The translations under genes and the position numbers were made by a program. A stretch of DNA of 64,000 nucleotides, from positions 1 to 64,000 of the forward strand of contig MUNG01000041.1 in NCBI GenBank assembly GCA_002154585.1, in the 5' to 3' direction. The notes below the pieces were generated by a model that was not told the origin of the DNA, did not search any database, and was given only the letters and a program-made list of their open reading frames with translations. The DNA is from Streptomyces pseudogriseolus (GTDB taxonomy: Bacteria; Actinomycetota; Actinomycetes; Streptomycetales; Streptomycetaceae). Shown one piece after another: positions 1-7,308 of the stretch. How positions within the stretch are numbered: the stretch's first letter is position 1; each line of letters opens with the position of its first letter.

Positions 1-1
1 C

Positions 2-805
2 CGGCGGATGCTCGCCGCCGGCACCAACGTCGTCGGCGGCGTCAACCCGCGCAAGGCGGGCCGCACCGTCGACTTCGCAGGCCGGCCGGTCCCCGTCTTC
101 GGCTCCGTCGCCGAGGGCATGGACGCGACGGGCGCCGACGTCACCGTCGTCTTCGTACCGCCCGCCTTCACCAAGGCCGCGGTGACCGAGGCCGCCGACG
201 CCGGCATCGGGCTCGCCGTCGTCATCACCGAAGGCGTCCCCGTCCACGACTCCGTCGCCTTCCTCGACCACGCCCGCCGCCGCGGCACCCGCGTCATCGG
301 CCCCAACTGCCCCGGCCTGATCAGCCCCGGACAGTCGAACGCGGGCATCATCCCCGCCGACATCACCAAACCCGGCAGGATCGGCCTGGTCTCCAAGTCC
401 GGCACCCTCACCTACCAGCTGATGTACGAGCTGCGCGACATCGGCTTCTCCACCTGCGTCGGCATCGGCGGCGACCCCGTCGTCGGCACCACCCACATCG
501 ACTGCCTGGCCGCCTTCCAGGACGACCCCGACACCGACCTGATCGTCCTCATCGGCGAGATCGGCGGCGACGCGGAAGAACGCGCGGCCGCCTACGTCCG
601 CGACCACGTCACCAAGCCCGTCGTCGGCTACATCGCCGGCTTCACCGCCCCCGAAGGCCGCACCATGGGCCACGCCGGCGCCATCGTCTCCGGCTCCTCC
701 GGTACGGCCCGCGCCAAGCAGCAGGCCCTGGAGGCGGCCGGCGTGCGGGTCGGCCGCACCCCCACGGAGACGGCACGGCAGGTCCTGGCCGTGCTCGACG
801 CCTGA
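2..805 (+). CDS. sucD: Succinyl-CoA synthetase alpha subunit, 5'-truncated by the window edge
   Basis: Cytosolic alpha subunit that, with the beta subunit, interconverts succinyl-CoA and succinate with phosphorylation of a nucleoside diphosphate. The frame is already open at base 2, before the first ATG at 8, and the protein lacks about 30 residues of the usual ~295, so the true start lies outside the window. Seen in the sequence: the CoA-binding Rossmann region ([12 protein letters not shown]), the ligase motif [12 protein letters not shown], the segment SKSGTLTYQ, and the phosphohistidine loop [10 protein letters not shown] (His 222 counted from the ATG at 8). An aldehyde dehydrogenase follows after 54 bases on the same strand, probably in the same transcript. 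The beta subunit gene would be expected just upstream. Family assignment is secure; whether this is the main TCA-cycle copy or a second paralogue cannot be decided here. Confidence 0.95.
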   Translation, partial: RRMLAAGTNVVGGVNPRKAGRTVDFAGRPVPVFGSVAEGMDATGADVTVVFVPPAFTKAAVTEAADAGIGLAVVITEGVPVHDSVAFLDHARRRGTRVIGPNCPGLISPGQSNAGIIPADITKPGRIGLVSKSGTLTYQLMYELRDIGFSTCVGIGGDPVVGTTHIDCLAAFQDDPDTDLIVLIGEIGGDAEERAAAYVRDHVTKPVVGYIAGFTAPEGRTMGHAGAIVSGSSGTARAKQQALEAAGVRVGRTPTETARQVLAVLDA

Positions 806-859
806 CCCCTTCCCGAGCACCTCGACCTCTCGACCGTGCACCGAGAGCGGAGGAACCGT

Positions 860-2401
860 ATGCCACCCACCCTCACCCTCAAGTCCGGCACCGCCTGGGC
901 CGACGCCTGGCAGCGTTGCCTGACCGTTGCCCCCGAGGCCTTCCGCGACGACCGCGTCCTCAACCTCTGGAACGCCGCCTGGCAGGCCGACGGCCGCGCC
1001 CTGCCCGCCGTGAGCCCCGTCGACGGCACCCCCGTCGCCGGCCCGCCCCGCCTGGACCGGGCCACCGCCCGTCAGGCCGTACGCGCCGCCCTGGACCAGC
1101 ACCGCGCCTGGCGCCACGTCCCGCTGCCGGAACGCCGGGCCCGCGTGGCCGCCACCCTCGACGCCCTCGCCGAGCACCGCGACCTGCTCGCCCTCCTGCT
1201 GGTCTGGGAGATCGGCAAGCCCTGGCGGCTCGCCCGCGCCGACGTCGACCGGGCCGTGGACGGCGTGCGCTGGTACGTCGACGGCATCGACGCCATGCTC
1301 GACGGCCGCGCCCCGCTCGACGGACCCGTCTCCAACATCGCCAGCTGGAACTACCCGATGAGCGTGCTGGTCCACGCCCTGCTGGTGCAGGCGCTGGCCG
1401 GCAACGCCGTCGTCGCCAAGACCCCGACCGACGGCGGCGTCGCCTGCCTCACCCTGGCCACGGCGCTCGCCGCCCGCGAGGGCATCCCGGTCACCCTCGT
1501 GAGCGGCAGCGGGGGCGAACTGTCGGAGGCGCTGGTGCGGGCGCCGGAGATCGGCTGCGTCTCCTTCGTCGGGGGCCGCGACACCGGCGCCGCGGTCGCC
1601 ACCGCCGTCGCCGACCTGGGCAAACGGCACATCCTCGAACAGGAGGGCCTGAACACCTGGGGCGTGTGGAACTACTCCGACTGGGACACCCTGAGCGCGA
1701 CGGTCCCGAAACTCTTCGACTACGGCAAGCAGCGCTGCACGGCCTACCCGCGCTTCGTCGTCCAGCGCAGCCTGTTCGACGCGTTCCTCGCCGCCTACCT
1801 CCCCGCCGTGCGCACCTTGCGGACCGGCCACCCCCTCGCCGTCGAACACCCGGACGACCCGTACCCGGCGCTCGACTTCGGCCCGGTGATCAACACGGCC
1901 AAGGCGAAGGAACTGCACGACCAGGTCGCCGAGGCGATCGACCGCGGCGCCGTCCCGCTGCACCGCGGCACCCCGGCCGACGCCCGCTTCCTGCCCGGCC
2001 AGGACACCTCGGCGTACGTCCAGCCGGTCACGCTGCTCAACCCGCCCCGGTCCTCCCCGCTGCACCACGCGGAACCGTTCGGCCCGGTCGACACGATCGT
2101 CCTGGTCGACACGGAGGCGGAACTGCTGGCCGCCATGAACGCGTCCAACGGCGCCCTGGTGGCCACCCTCTCCACCGACGAACGCGCCACCTTCGACCGG
2201 CTTGCCCCGCACATCCGCGCCTTCAAGATCGGCCACGGGGTGCCGCGCTCACGCGGAGACCGGGACGAGCTGTTCGGCGGCTTCGGCGCGTCCTGGCGCG
2301 GCGCCTTCGTCGGCGGCCACCTCCTCGTGCGCGCGGTGACCCGGGGCCCGGCGGGGGAGAGGCTGCCGGGGAACTTCCCGGACCACCGGCTGACCCCCTG
2401 A
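860..2401 (+). CDS. Aldehyde dehydrogenase family protein
   Basis: NAD(P)-dependent oxidation of an aldehyde to an acid, or reduction of an acyl donor; the substrate is not evident. The 513-residue protein has the family layout: SNIASWNYPMSV (cofactor/substrate channel, as in PWNYPL), VVAKTPTDGG in place of KPSE, SFVGGRDTGAAV in place of FTGS, acidic residues in ILEQEGLN (Glu 260/262) at the general-base position, and catalytic Cys 293 in GKQRCTAY. The general-base segment is unusual: most members have ELGGK(S/N). The start at 860 is chosen because GGAGG lies 4 bases upstream; an in-frame GTG at 836 has no such site. It follows sucD by 54 bases, so a link between succinyl-CoA and an aldehyde such as succinate semialdehyde is possible, but this is inference. 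Confidence 0.85.
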   Translation: MPPTLTLKSGTAWADAWQRCLTVAPEAFRDDRVLNLWNAAWQADGRALPAVSPVDGTPVAGPPRLDRATARQAVRAALDQHRAWRHVPLPERRARVAATLDALAEHRDLLALLLVWEIGKPWRLARADVDRAVDGVRWYVDGIDAMLDGRAPLDGPVSNIASWNYPMSVLVHALLVQALAGNAVVAKTPTDGGVACLTLATALAAREGIPVTLVSGSGGELSEALVRAPEIGCVSFVGGRDTGAAVATAVADLGKRHILEQEGLNTWGVWNYSDWDTLSATVPKLFDYGKQRCTAYPRFVVQRSLFDAFLAAYLPAVRTLRTGHPLAVEHPDDPYPALDFGPVINTAKAKELHDQVAEAIDRGAVPLHRGTPADARFLPGQDTSAYVQPVTLLNPPRSSPLHHAEPFGPVDTIVLVDTEAELLAAMNASNGALVATLSTDERATFDRLAPHIRAFKIGHGVPRSRGDRDELFGGFGASWRGAFVGGHLLVRAVTRGPAGERLPGNFPDHRLTP

Positions 2402-2529
2402 GCCGTCCACCCGGGCCGGGTGCGGCACCTCCCCGGGACGACGGAAACGCAGGTGAAAGGCACTCCGAAACCTTGGTATGGTTGTCCATGTCGCCGCCGG
2501 GGAACACCCCCGAACGCGGCAGACACCTT

Positions 2530-2614
2530 GTCCGGGTGGCGGAATGGCAGACGCGCTAGCTTGAGGTGCTAGTGCCCTTTATCGGGCGTGGGGGTTCAAG
2601 TCCCCCCTCGGACA
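2530..2614 (+). tRNA. tRNA-Leu (anticodon GAG)
   Basis: Cloverleaf can be drawn by eye. The acceptor stem GTCCGGG pairs with CTCGGAC (one G-T pair), the anticodon arm CTAGC/GCTAG encloses loop TTGAGGT with anticodon GAG, a long variable arm marks a class II tRNA, and the T arm is GGGGG TTCAAGT CCCCC. Discriminator base A at 2614 fits leucine. CCA is not encoded. It would read CUC/CUU codons. Confidence 0.95.
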
Positions 2615-2621
2615 CGTGCTC

Positions 2622-2659
2622 CTTCGAGGGCCCCGACCATCCGGTCGGGGCCCTCGAAG
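2622..2659 (+). terminator. Perfect 17-bp hairpin after tRNA-Leu
   Basis: Bases 2622-2638 and 2643-2659 form a perfect 17-bp stem with loop ATCC, eight bases after the tRNA. There is no U-tract, as usual in streptomycetes. It also stands 44 bases past the 3' end of the leftward methyltransferase gene, so it could stop transcription from both sides. Confidence 0.8.
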
Positions 2660-2703
2660 CGTTGTCACGGACCGACAGTGATCCCACACTCCGCTGCGGA
2701 CGG

Positions 2704-3528
2704 CTACGCCTTCCGGGCCAGCCCGGCGACGATGAGACGCTCCCAGACGCTGAGCTCCCGTTCCCCGCCTCCGGTGCCCCACGGGGTGGCGCCGACCGGG
2801 TCGGGACGCCACCGGGGCGCGGGGACGATCCCAGGGTCGAGGAGCTCCAGCCCGTCCAGCAGGGCGGCGATCTCCTCGTCGGTGCGCCACCGGCCACGGC
2901 CGAAGGTCCGCTGGAGGACCCGCTCGGCCTCCGTGGTCTCCGGGTTGTCGCCGGACCGGAAGTGGCTGACGAAGAAGTGGCTCCCGGAGGGCACGTGCTC
3001 GCGCCAGTGGCGGACGATCCCGGCCGGGTCCTCCTCGTCGTTGACGTGGTGAAGGATCGCGCTGAAGACGACGGCGACGGGGCGGTCGAAGTCGATGAGC
3101 TCCAGGGTGTCCGGGTGGGTACGGACGCTCTCGGGGTCGCGTACGTCGGCCCGGACGACCCGGGTCCGGTCGTTCTGCTCCAGCAGCGCACAGCCGTGGA
3201 CCAGCACCTGGGGGTCGTTGTCGACGTACACGACCCGGGACTCCGGGGCGTGCCGCTGCGCGACCTGGTGGACGTTGTCGGCGGTCGGCAGACCACTGCC
3301 CAGGTCGATGAACTGCCGTATGCCGGTGGTCGTCACGATCTGCGCGATCGCCCGCGTCAGGGCCGCGCGGTTGGCGAAGGCGATGGCCACCGACCCCGGA
3401 AGGTCCCGGAAGAACACGTCGCCGACCTCCCGGTCCACGGCGTAGTTGTCCTTGCCGCCCAGCAGATAGTCGTAGACGCGGGCGATGCTGGGCCTGGTGG
3501 GATCGATGGAGGGACCTTCTGCCGTCAT
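2704..3528 (-). CDS. DUF574-type (SAM-dependent) methyltransferase family protein
   Basis: Member of the actinobacterial S-adenosyl-methyltransferase-like family formerly called DUF574 (PF04672), abundant in streptomycetes and of unknown substrate. About 274 residues, cytosolic. Seen: the N-terminal signature PTRPSIARVYDYLLGGKDNY, the SAM-binding glycine loop FIDLGSGLPT, the acidic VVYVDNDP strand that would hold the ribose, and FSAILHHVND. The start at 3528 is preferred over ATGs at 3549 and 3537 because GGGGAGG sits 9 bases before it and would overlap the others. It is a stand-alone gene, downstream of and co-oriented with the SUKH gene. Confidence 0.85.
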   Translation of the reverse strand: MTAEGPSIDPTRPSIARVYDYLLGGKDNYAVDREVGDVFFRDLPGSVAIAFANRAALTRAIAQIVTTTGIRQFIDLGSGLPTADNVHQVAQRHAPESRVVYVDNDPQVLVHGCALLEQNDRTRVVRADVRDPESVRTHPDTLELIDFDRPVAVVFSAILHHVNDEEDPAGIVRHWREHVPSGSHFFVSHFRSGDNPETTEAERVLQRTFGRGRWRTDEEIAALLDGLELLDPGIVPAPRWRPDPVGATPWGTGGGERELSVWERLIVAGLARKA

Positions 3529-3573
3529 GACGACCATCCTCCCCTGCACCGCCCCCCGCCCACCTGGTGTTCA

Positions 3574-3601
3574 GGAATCCCCGTCCGTGCGGACGGATTC
3601 C
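3574..3601 (-). terminator. Interrupted hairpin after the SUKH gene
   Basis: GGAATCC/GGATTCC and GTCCG/CGGAC arms pair around a 2-base loop with a 2-base bulge on one side. It lies 14 bases past the stop codon of the leftward SMI1/KNR4 gene and is a likely intrinsic terminator for it. Confidence 0.5.
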
Positions 3602-3614
3602 GAGGCCGCCCTCC

Positions 3615-4985
3615 TCAGGAGGCCGCCCCCTCCAGCACCGTGATCCCGGATATCGGCGGCCGGCCGTACAGGGTGAGGATCTCGTTGGCGAGGGCGATGA
3701 TGTGCAGCGGGTTGTCCCGTTGCCTGTGGGCGTCGATGCCCGCTGCCAGGAGTCCCTTGGGCACGGCCCCCGCGTCGAGCAGGACGCGCCATTCCGCGGG
3801 CGGGAGTTCCAGGTACTCGAGGCGGGTGAGCCGGGCTATCTCGCACGGGTCGGCGAGCGTACCCGAATACACGCTCAAGGTCCGCAGGCGCGGCAGGTCG
3901 AAGACGGGGGCGAGGCTGACGGGTTCCTTCTCCCACACCCCGATGCTGAGGACCTCAAGTCCGGGGTGGGAGGCGGCCTCGACGCTGGGCAGGGAGGCGC
4001 GGTTGACGTAGGCGACCAGCGGGGGCTGTTCGACCTTCCGGACCGGCCGGCCGTCGAAGTGACGGTGGACGACCATGTCGGTGAGGGAGTCGGCGACCAG
4101 TCCGGCGCCGATGTTCCCCTCGTGACCGATGATGATCACCTGTCCGACGTGCCCGTCCGGGCCCGGTGTGAGGTCGACGGCGATACGGTCACCGCCGCCG
4201 TTGTCACCGAAGACGATCCAGCCCGGCGAGCCGACGAGCTGCTGCACGGCGTGCTCGGGACCCGTCTCGACCGCGTCCATGGCGCCGAACTGCCACAGCA
4301 CCTGCCGGGACGCCGCGTCCGCGACGTACACCTCGCTGAGCGGGAACAGATCGCAGCCGATGACGTCGTACGGCTCCCGGAAGTCGTCCCAGTCCTCGTA
4401 CCGGCTCCGGACGACCTCGTACAGCGCCCTCAGCTCGGGCGGCAGCGTCACCCCGAGACGTGCCTCGGCCGCCGCGAGCTCCTCCTCGGAGGCGCCCAGC
4501 GCGTCCGGGAGCCGTTCACGCAGAGTGCGCCGCAGCAGGTCCACGTCGGCGGACGCGGCCGGCGCCGCGCCCGGCACCGGCTCGGGCAGGCGGCGCACCG
4601 GTTCGGGCAGCGCCCCGTCCGCGAGGAGGAGCGTGCCGGGGTGCGCGGTCGCGACGCCCGGCTCGACGGAAGGGCTCGGTTCGATCAGGTGCAGCCGGAC
4701 GCGGCCGGGCGCGGAGGCGGCCTCGACGACGAAGGAGATGCCGTCGCTCCCCTCCTCCTTGAGCGCCTCTACGATCAGGCCGATGGCGTCGAACTCCTCC
4801 TGGTTGTCCGAGATCAGCGCGGCACGCCCGGGCTGCGGCGGCCGGTACGGCAGGGGAACGCTCCACCCGCCGGTACCGATCTGCCCCGCCACGTGCCCAC
4901 CGGGCGCGGAGAGCGTGTCCGCGTGCGCGGCGTGCAAGAGGCGCAGCAGGGGCTGCCAGGTGGTGACGTCATGGAGCGAGGGCAC
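3615..4985 (-). CDS. SMI1/KNR4 (SUKH) domain protein with leucine-rich C-terminal part
   Basis: 456 residues, no signal peptide or membrane segment. The middle (about residues 145-310) has the SMI1/KNR4 pattern: an acidic helix (GASEEELAAAEARLGVTLPPELRALYEV), DWDDF, LFPLSEV, and WIVFGDNGGGDRIAVDL. The last third (about 345-420) reads like short leucine-rich repeats (LEVLSIGVW, LRTLSVYSG, LEYLELPP). SUKH proteins are known as immunity proteins against nuclease toxins in some systems and as general scaffold or regulatory proteins in others. No toxin gene is adjacent, so no immunity role can be claimed. The N-terminal 130 residues are not recognised. Confidence 0.75.
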   Translation of the reverse strand: MPSLHDVTTWQPLLRLLHAAHADTLSAPGGHVAGQIGTGGWSVPLPYRPPQPGRAALISDNQEEFDAIGLIVEALKEEGSDGISFVVEAASAPGRVRLHLIEPSPSVEPGVATAHPGTLLLADGALPEPVRRLPEPVPGAAPAASADVDLLRRTLRERLPDALGASEEELAAAEARLGVTLPPELRALYEVVRSRYEDWDDFREPYDVIGCDLFPLSEVYVADAASRQVLWQFGAMDAVETGPEHAVQQLVGSPGWIVFGDNGGGDRIAVDLTPGPDGHVGQVIIIGHEGNIGAGLVADSLTDMVVHRHFDGRPVRKVEQPPLVAYVNRASLPSVEAASHPGLEVLSIGVWEKEPVSLAPVFDLPRLRTLSVYSGTLADPCEIARLTRLEYLELPPAEWRVLLDAGAVPKGLLAAGIDAHRQRDNPLHIIALANEILTLYGRPPISGITVLEGAAS

Positions 4986-5021
4986 GGGAGGACCTCCGAG
5001 GGGTGTGACCGCTGGACGAGG

Positions 5022-6119
5022 CTAGAGCAGGACCAGCAGCCTGGTCCCCGGCACCAGCTTCCGGTTGACCGACGTCGACTGGACGAACACCGTGTAGGCG
5101 TCGTTGCTCCCCGGCGCCACCGTGACCTCCGTCGCCGGCAGGCCCAGGAGCCGGCGGGCGGCGGGACCGGTGAACACCTTGCCGGTCGTGCGGCCGGTGG
5201 CCGGGTCCTTCTCCGCCACGGCTATCTGCTTGTTGGCCTGCACCTTCTCGCGCTTGGACAGCTCGTAGAAGGCGCACCCGGTCTTGTACGGATGCCCGGC
5301 GCCGGTGACGAAGTCGCGGATCGACGTGGGCTGGTCGACGGGGATGAGCACGTACTTGCCGGCGTTCAGGGCCTGGAGGTTGGACGTCACGTCCGCCGCG
5401 CTCAGGTCCTGGCCCATCGCGAAGAGGTTCCGGGTGCCGCGCACGCCGTGCTCGCGGTCGCGCAGGAACCGGGTGGCGGCCGTCTTGACGGCACCGATCG
5501 CCTCCTCGACGCCCTGGTCGGAGTCGGCGTCCCAGATCGAGATGTTGCCCGTCGGGAAGCCGTACTGCTGGGCGGTGCGCTTGGCCAGGGAGTTCGGCAC
5601 CATGATGGCCGACGTCCAGTGGCCGGGCAGGGTGTTCATCTTGTCGGCGATCCGGCTCCGCCACTCGTCGAGCACGGCACGCCCGTCGGGCATGAGGTCG
5701 TGCCGCGAACCCGTCGTGTCGGCGCCGGAGGCGTTCTCCTCGCCGTCGGTGACGACGACCTGGAGGAAGCTGTGCTCGCCGTACTCCTCCCAGATGTGCC
5801 CGAGGTCGTCGAGCGCCTTCACCGACGCCTGGATCAGCGCGGTCGCGCCGTTCTCCACGGTGTACAGGCCCCGCATGGACGGCAGATGCTTCACGTCCAT
5901 GTCCCACACCAGGTTCTCGACGAGGTGGTCGAAGGCGTAGAGGCTGATCCGGGTCTCGTGCCCGAGCCGGTCCGACTCCTCCGCGAGGCCCTTCACGAAC
6001 TCGTCGACGACGCGCACGAGTTGCTCCGAGTGGCCCTGCATCGAACCGGACTTGTCGATGACGAGAGCGACGTGGTTCACGAAGTGCTTCTTCAGCCGGT
6101 CCTTCACCGTGGCGCTCAT
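5022..6119 (-). CDS. VWA domain protein with intact MIDAS motif
   Basis: 365-residue cytosolic protein whose N-terminal half is a von Willebrand factor A domain: VALVIDKSGSM (DxSxS of the metal-ion site), GATALIQA and VVVTDGEEN supply the remaining MIDAS positions. The C-terminal 120 residues are not recognised. VWA proteins of this kind usually act as metal-dependent adaptor or scaffold proteins. The start at 6119 is chosen because an AAGGG lies 9 bases upstream; the ATG at 6128 would sit on that site. Not obviously in an operon: 190 bases separate it from the EcsC-like gene upstream and 36 bases from the SUKH gene downstream, so co-transcription with the latter is possible. Confidence 0.8.
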   Translation of the reverse strand: MSATVKDRLKKHFVNHVALVIDKSGSMQGHSEQLVRVVDEFVKGLAEESDRLGHETRISLYAFDHLVENLVWDMDVKHLPSMRGLYTVENGATALIQASVKALDDLGHIWEEYGEHSFLQVVVTDGEENASGADTTGSRHDLMPDGRAVLDEWRSRIADKMNTLPGHWTSAIMVPNSLAKRTAQQYGFPTGNISIWDADSDQGVEEAIGAVKTAATRFLRDREHGVRGTRNLFAMGQDLSAADVTSNLQALNAGKYVLIPVDQPTSIRDFVTGAGHPYKTGCAFYELSKREKVQANKQIAVAEKDPATGRTTGKVFTGPAARRLLGLPATEVTVAPGSNDAYTVFVQSTSVNRKLVPGTRLLVLL

Positions 6120-6309
6120 CGCGTCCATCCCTTTCCCCGTCGGCCGCCGGGGGACCCTCCCCAACGCCCGTTTCCGCAGCCGGACGAGTCCACCCACGGC
6201 GTGAACGCCGGGGTGGACTCTGGTCCGTCCAGATGATGGCTTCACCTTAGGGAGGGGGACTGACAACGGGGCCCTCGGCAGGGGACCGATCGGCGCCGGG
6301 TGCGCCGAG

Positions 6310-7041
6310 CTACTTCGCTTCCTGCGCCTCGAGGTCGCCGTTGCGCAGGGCCCTGTCCGTGGCCCGCCCGATGATCGCAGTGGCGCTCGCGTCCACGGCG
6401 CCTCCGACGATGCCGCCGAGGATCGGGATCCCCTTGGCCAGGGTGATCGCGGCACGCCTGGTGCCGTATTTGGCGATGAGGAAGAAGCCGACCTTGTTGT
6501 TGATCTTCCGGATCACGGCGATCGGGATCTTTTTGATCATCTGCTCGCCGATCTTCTGGCCGATCTTCACCCCGAAGGCCGCCAGGACGTTCTGCGCGCT
6601 CATCCCGATTGCGAGCATCGTGACGACGGTCCGTACGTGCGGGTCCCGGATGTCCCATCCCCGGAGGTACGCGATGGCGCCCGCCATCCGCATGTTGACG
6701 GCGAACGAGGCGGCGACGTTCGCGGGGATGGTGATGCCCGCGGTGATCAGGCCTCCGAGACCGGTGACGAATCCCTGTGTTCCGGCGGCGGCCACGGACT
6801 CCTTGATGATGCGGGCGACAACGGCGTCGATGTCGTCCTTCATGGCGTCGGGGGAGCGGCGCTCCTCGTCGTCCGGCGCTCTGTAGGCGTCGCCCTGCCG
6901 GCGTGCGAGGCGGTCCTCGGCCCAGGTCGCCGACGGGGAGACCGGGCCCACGCCGTTCAGCATCACCTTCTCGGCGAGCTCCGCGACCCACTTCCCCGCC
7001 TTCTCGGCCGCTCCCTCGTCCGGAGTCTTCTCGTCGGCCAT
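6310..7041 (-). CDS. EcsC-like protein
   Basis: 243 residues. The central part matches the EcsC protein family as I know it: a short N-terminal helical region, then GTQGFVTGLGGLITAGITIP, WDIRDPHVRTVVTMLAIG and a glycine-rich hydrophobic tail GIPILGGIVGGAVDASAT. The hydrophobic stretches near residues 105-125 and 205-220 could associate with membrane. In Bacillus, EcsC is linked to an ABC exporter; no such exporter is seen here. The start at 7041 is preferred to the ATG at 7119 because GGAAGGGG stands 8 bases before it. Function unknown. Confidence 0.75.
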   Translation of the reverse strand: MADEKTPDEGAAEKAGKWVAELAEKVMLNGVGPVSPSATWAEDRLARRQGDAYRAPDDEERRSPDAMKDDIDAVVARIIKESVAAAGTQGFVTGLGGLITAGITIPANVAASFAVNMRMAGAIAYLRGWDIRDPHVRTVVTMLAIGMSAQNVLAAFGVKIGQKIGEQMIKKIPIAVIRKINNKVGFFLIAKYGTRRAAITLAKGIPILGGIVGGAVDASATAIIGRATDRALRNGDLEAQEAK

Positions 7042-7308
7042 CACCACCACCCCTTCCGCGAGCGCCTCCGCTGAGGACGTCCGCGACACCGCGGGTCGTA
7101 GCACGTGCAGGTCCGCCATTCCCGCAGCACGCGCCGCGGTCGGCTGGAGCCCCCCTCTGCTACTGCCCGCCCTCCCCTTGACGGCACGACTCCCCTAGCC
7201 GAACCGCCCTTCACAAGCTGAAGCGACTACACCCTCTCATGCGTTGAAAGCGCCGTCAAACCATGCGAGTTGGCGTACGGGCGCTCGGCCGACGTAAGGG
7301 GCCGAGGG
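7042..7308. other. Intergenic 267 bp, no gene seen
   Basis: Between the start of the EcsC-like gene and the stop of the helicase gene. It should hold the promoter of the EcsC-like gene and any terminator of the helicase gene. The only structure seen is an 8-bp inverted pair, TTGACGGC (7177-7184) and GCCGTCAA (7252-7259), too far apart to be a simple hairpin. Confidence 0.4.

Noticed and set aside
2530..2660. Integration of a mobile element at tRNA-Leu
   Set aside because: No integrase gene, no excisionase next to the tRNA and no second copy of its 3' end found in the window.
3615..4985. SUKH protein as immunity gene of a polymorphic toxin
   Set aside because: No secreted or modular toxin gene is adjacent.
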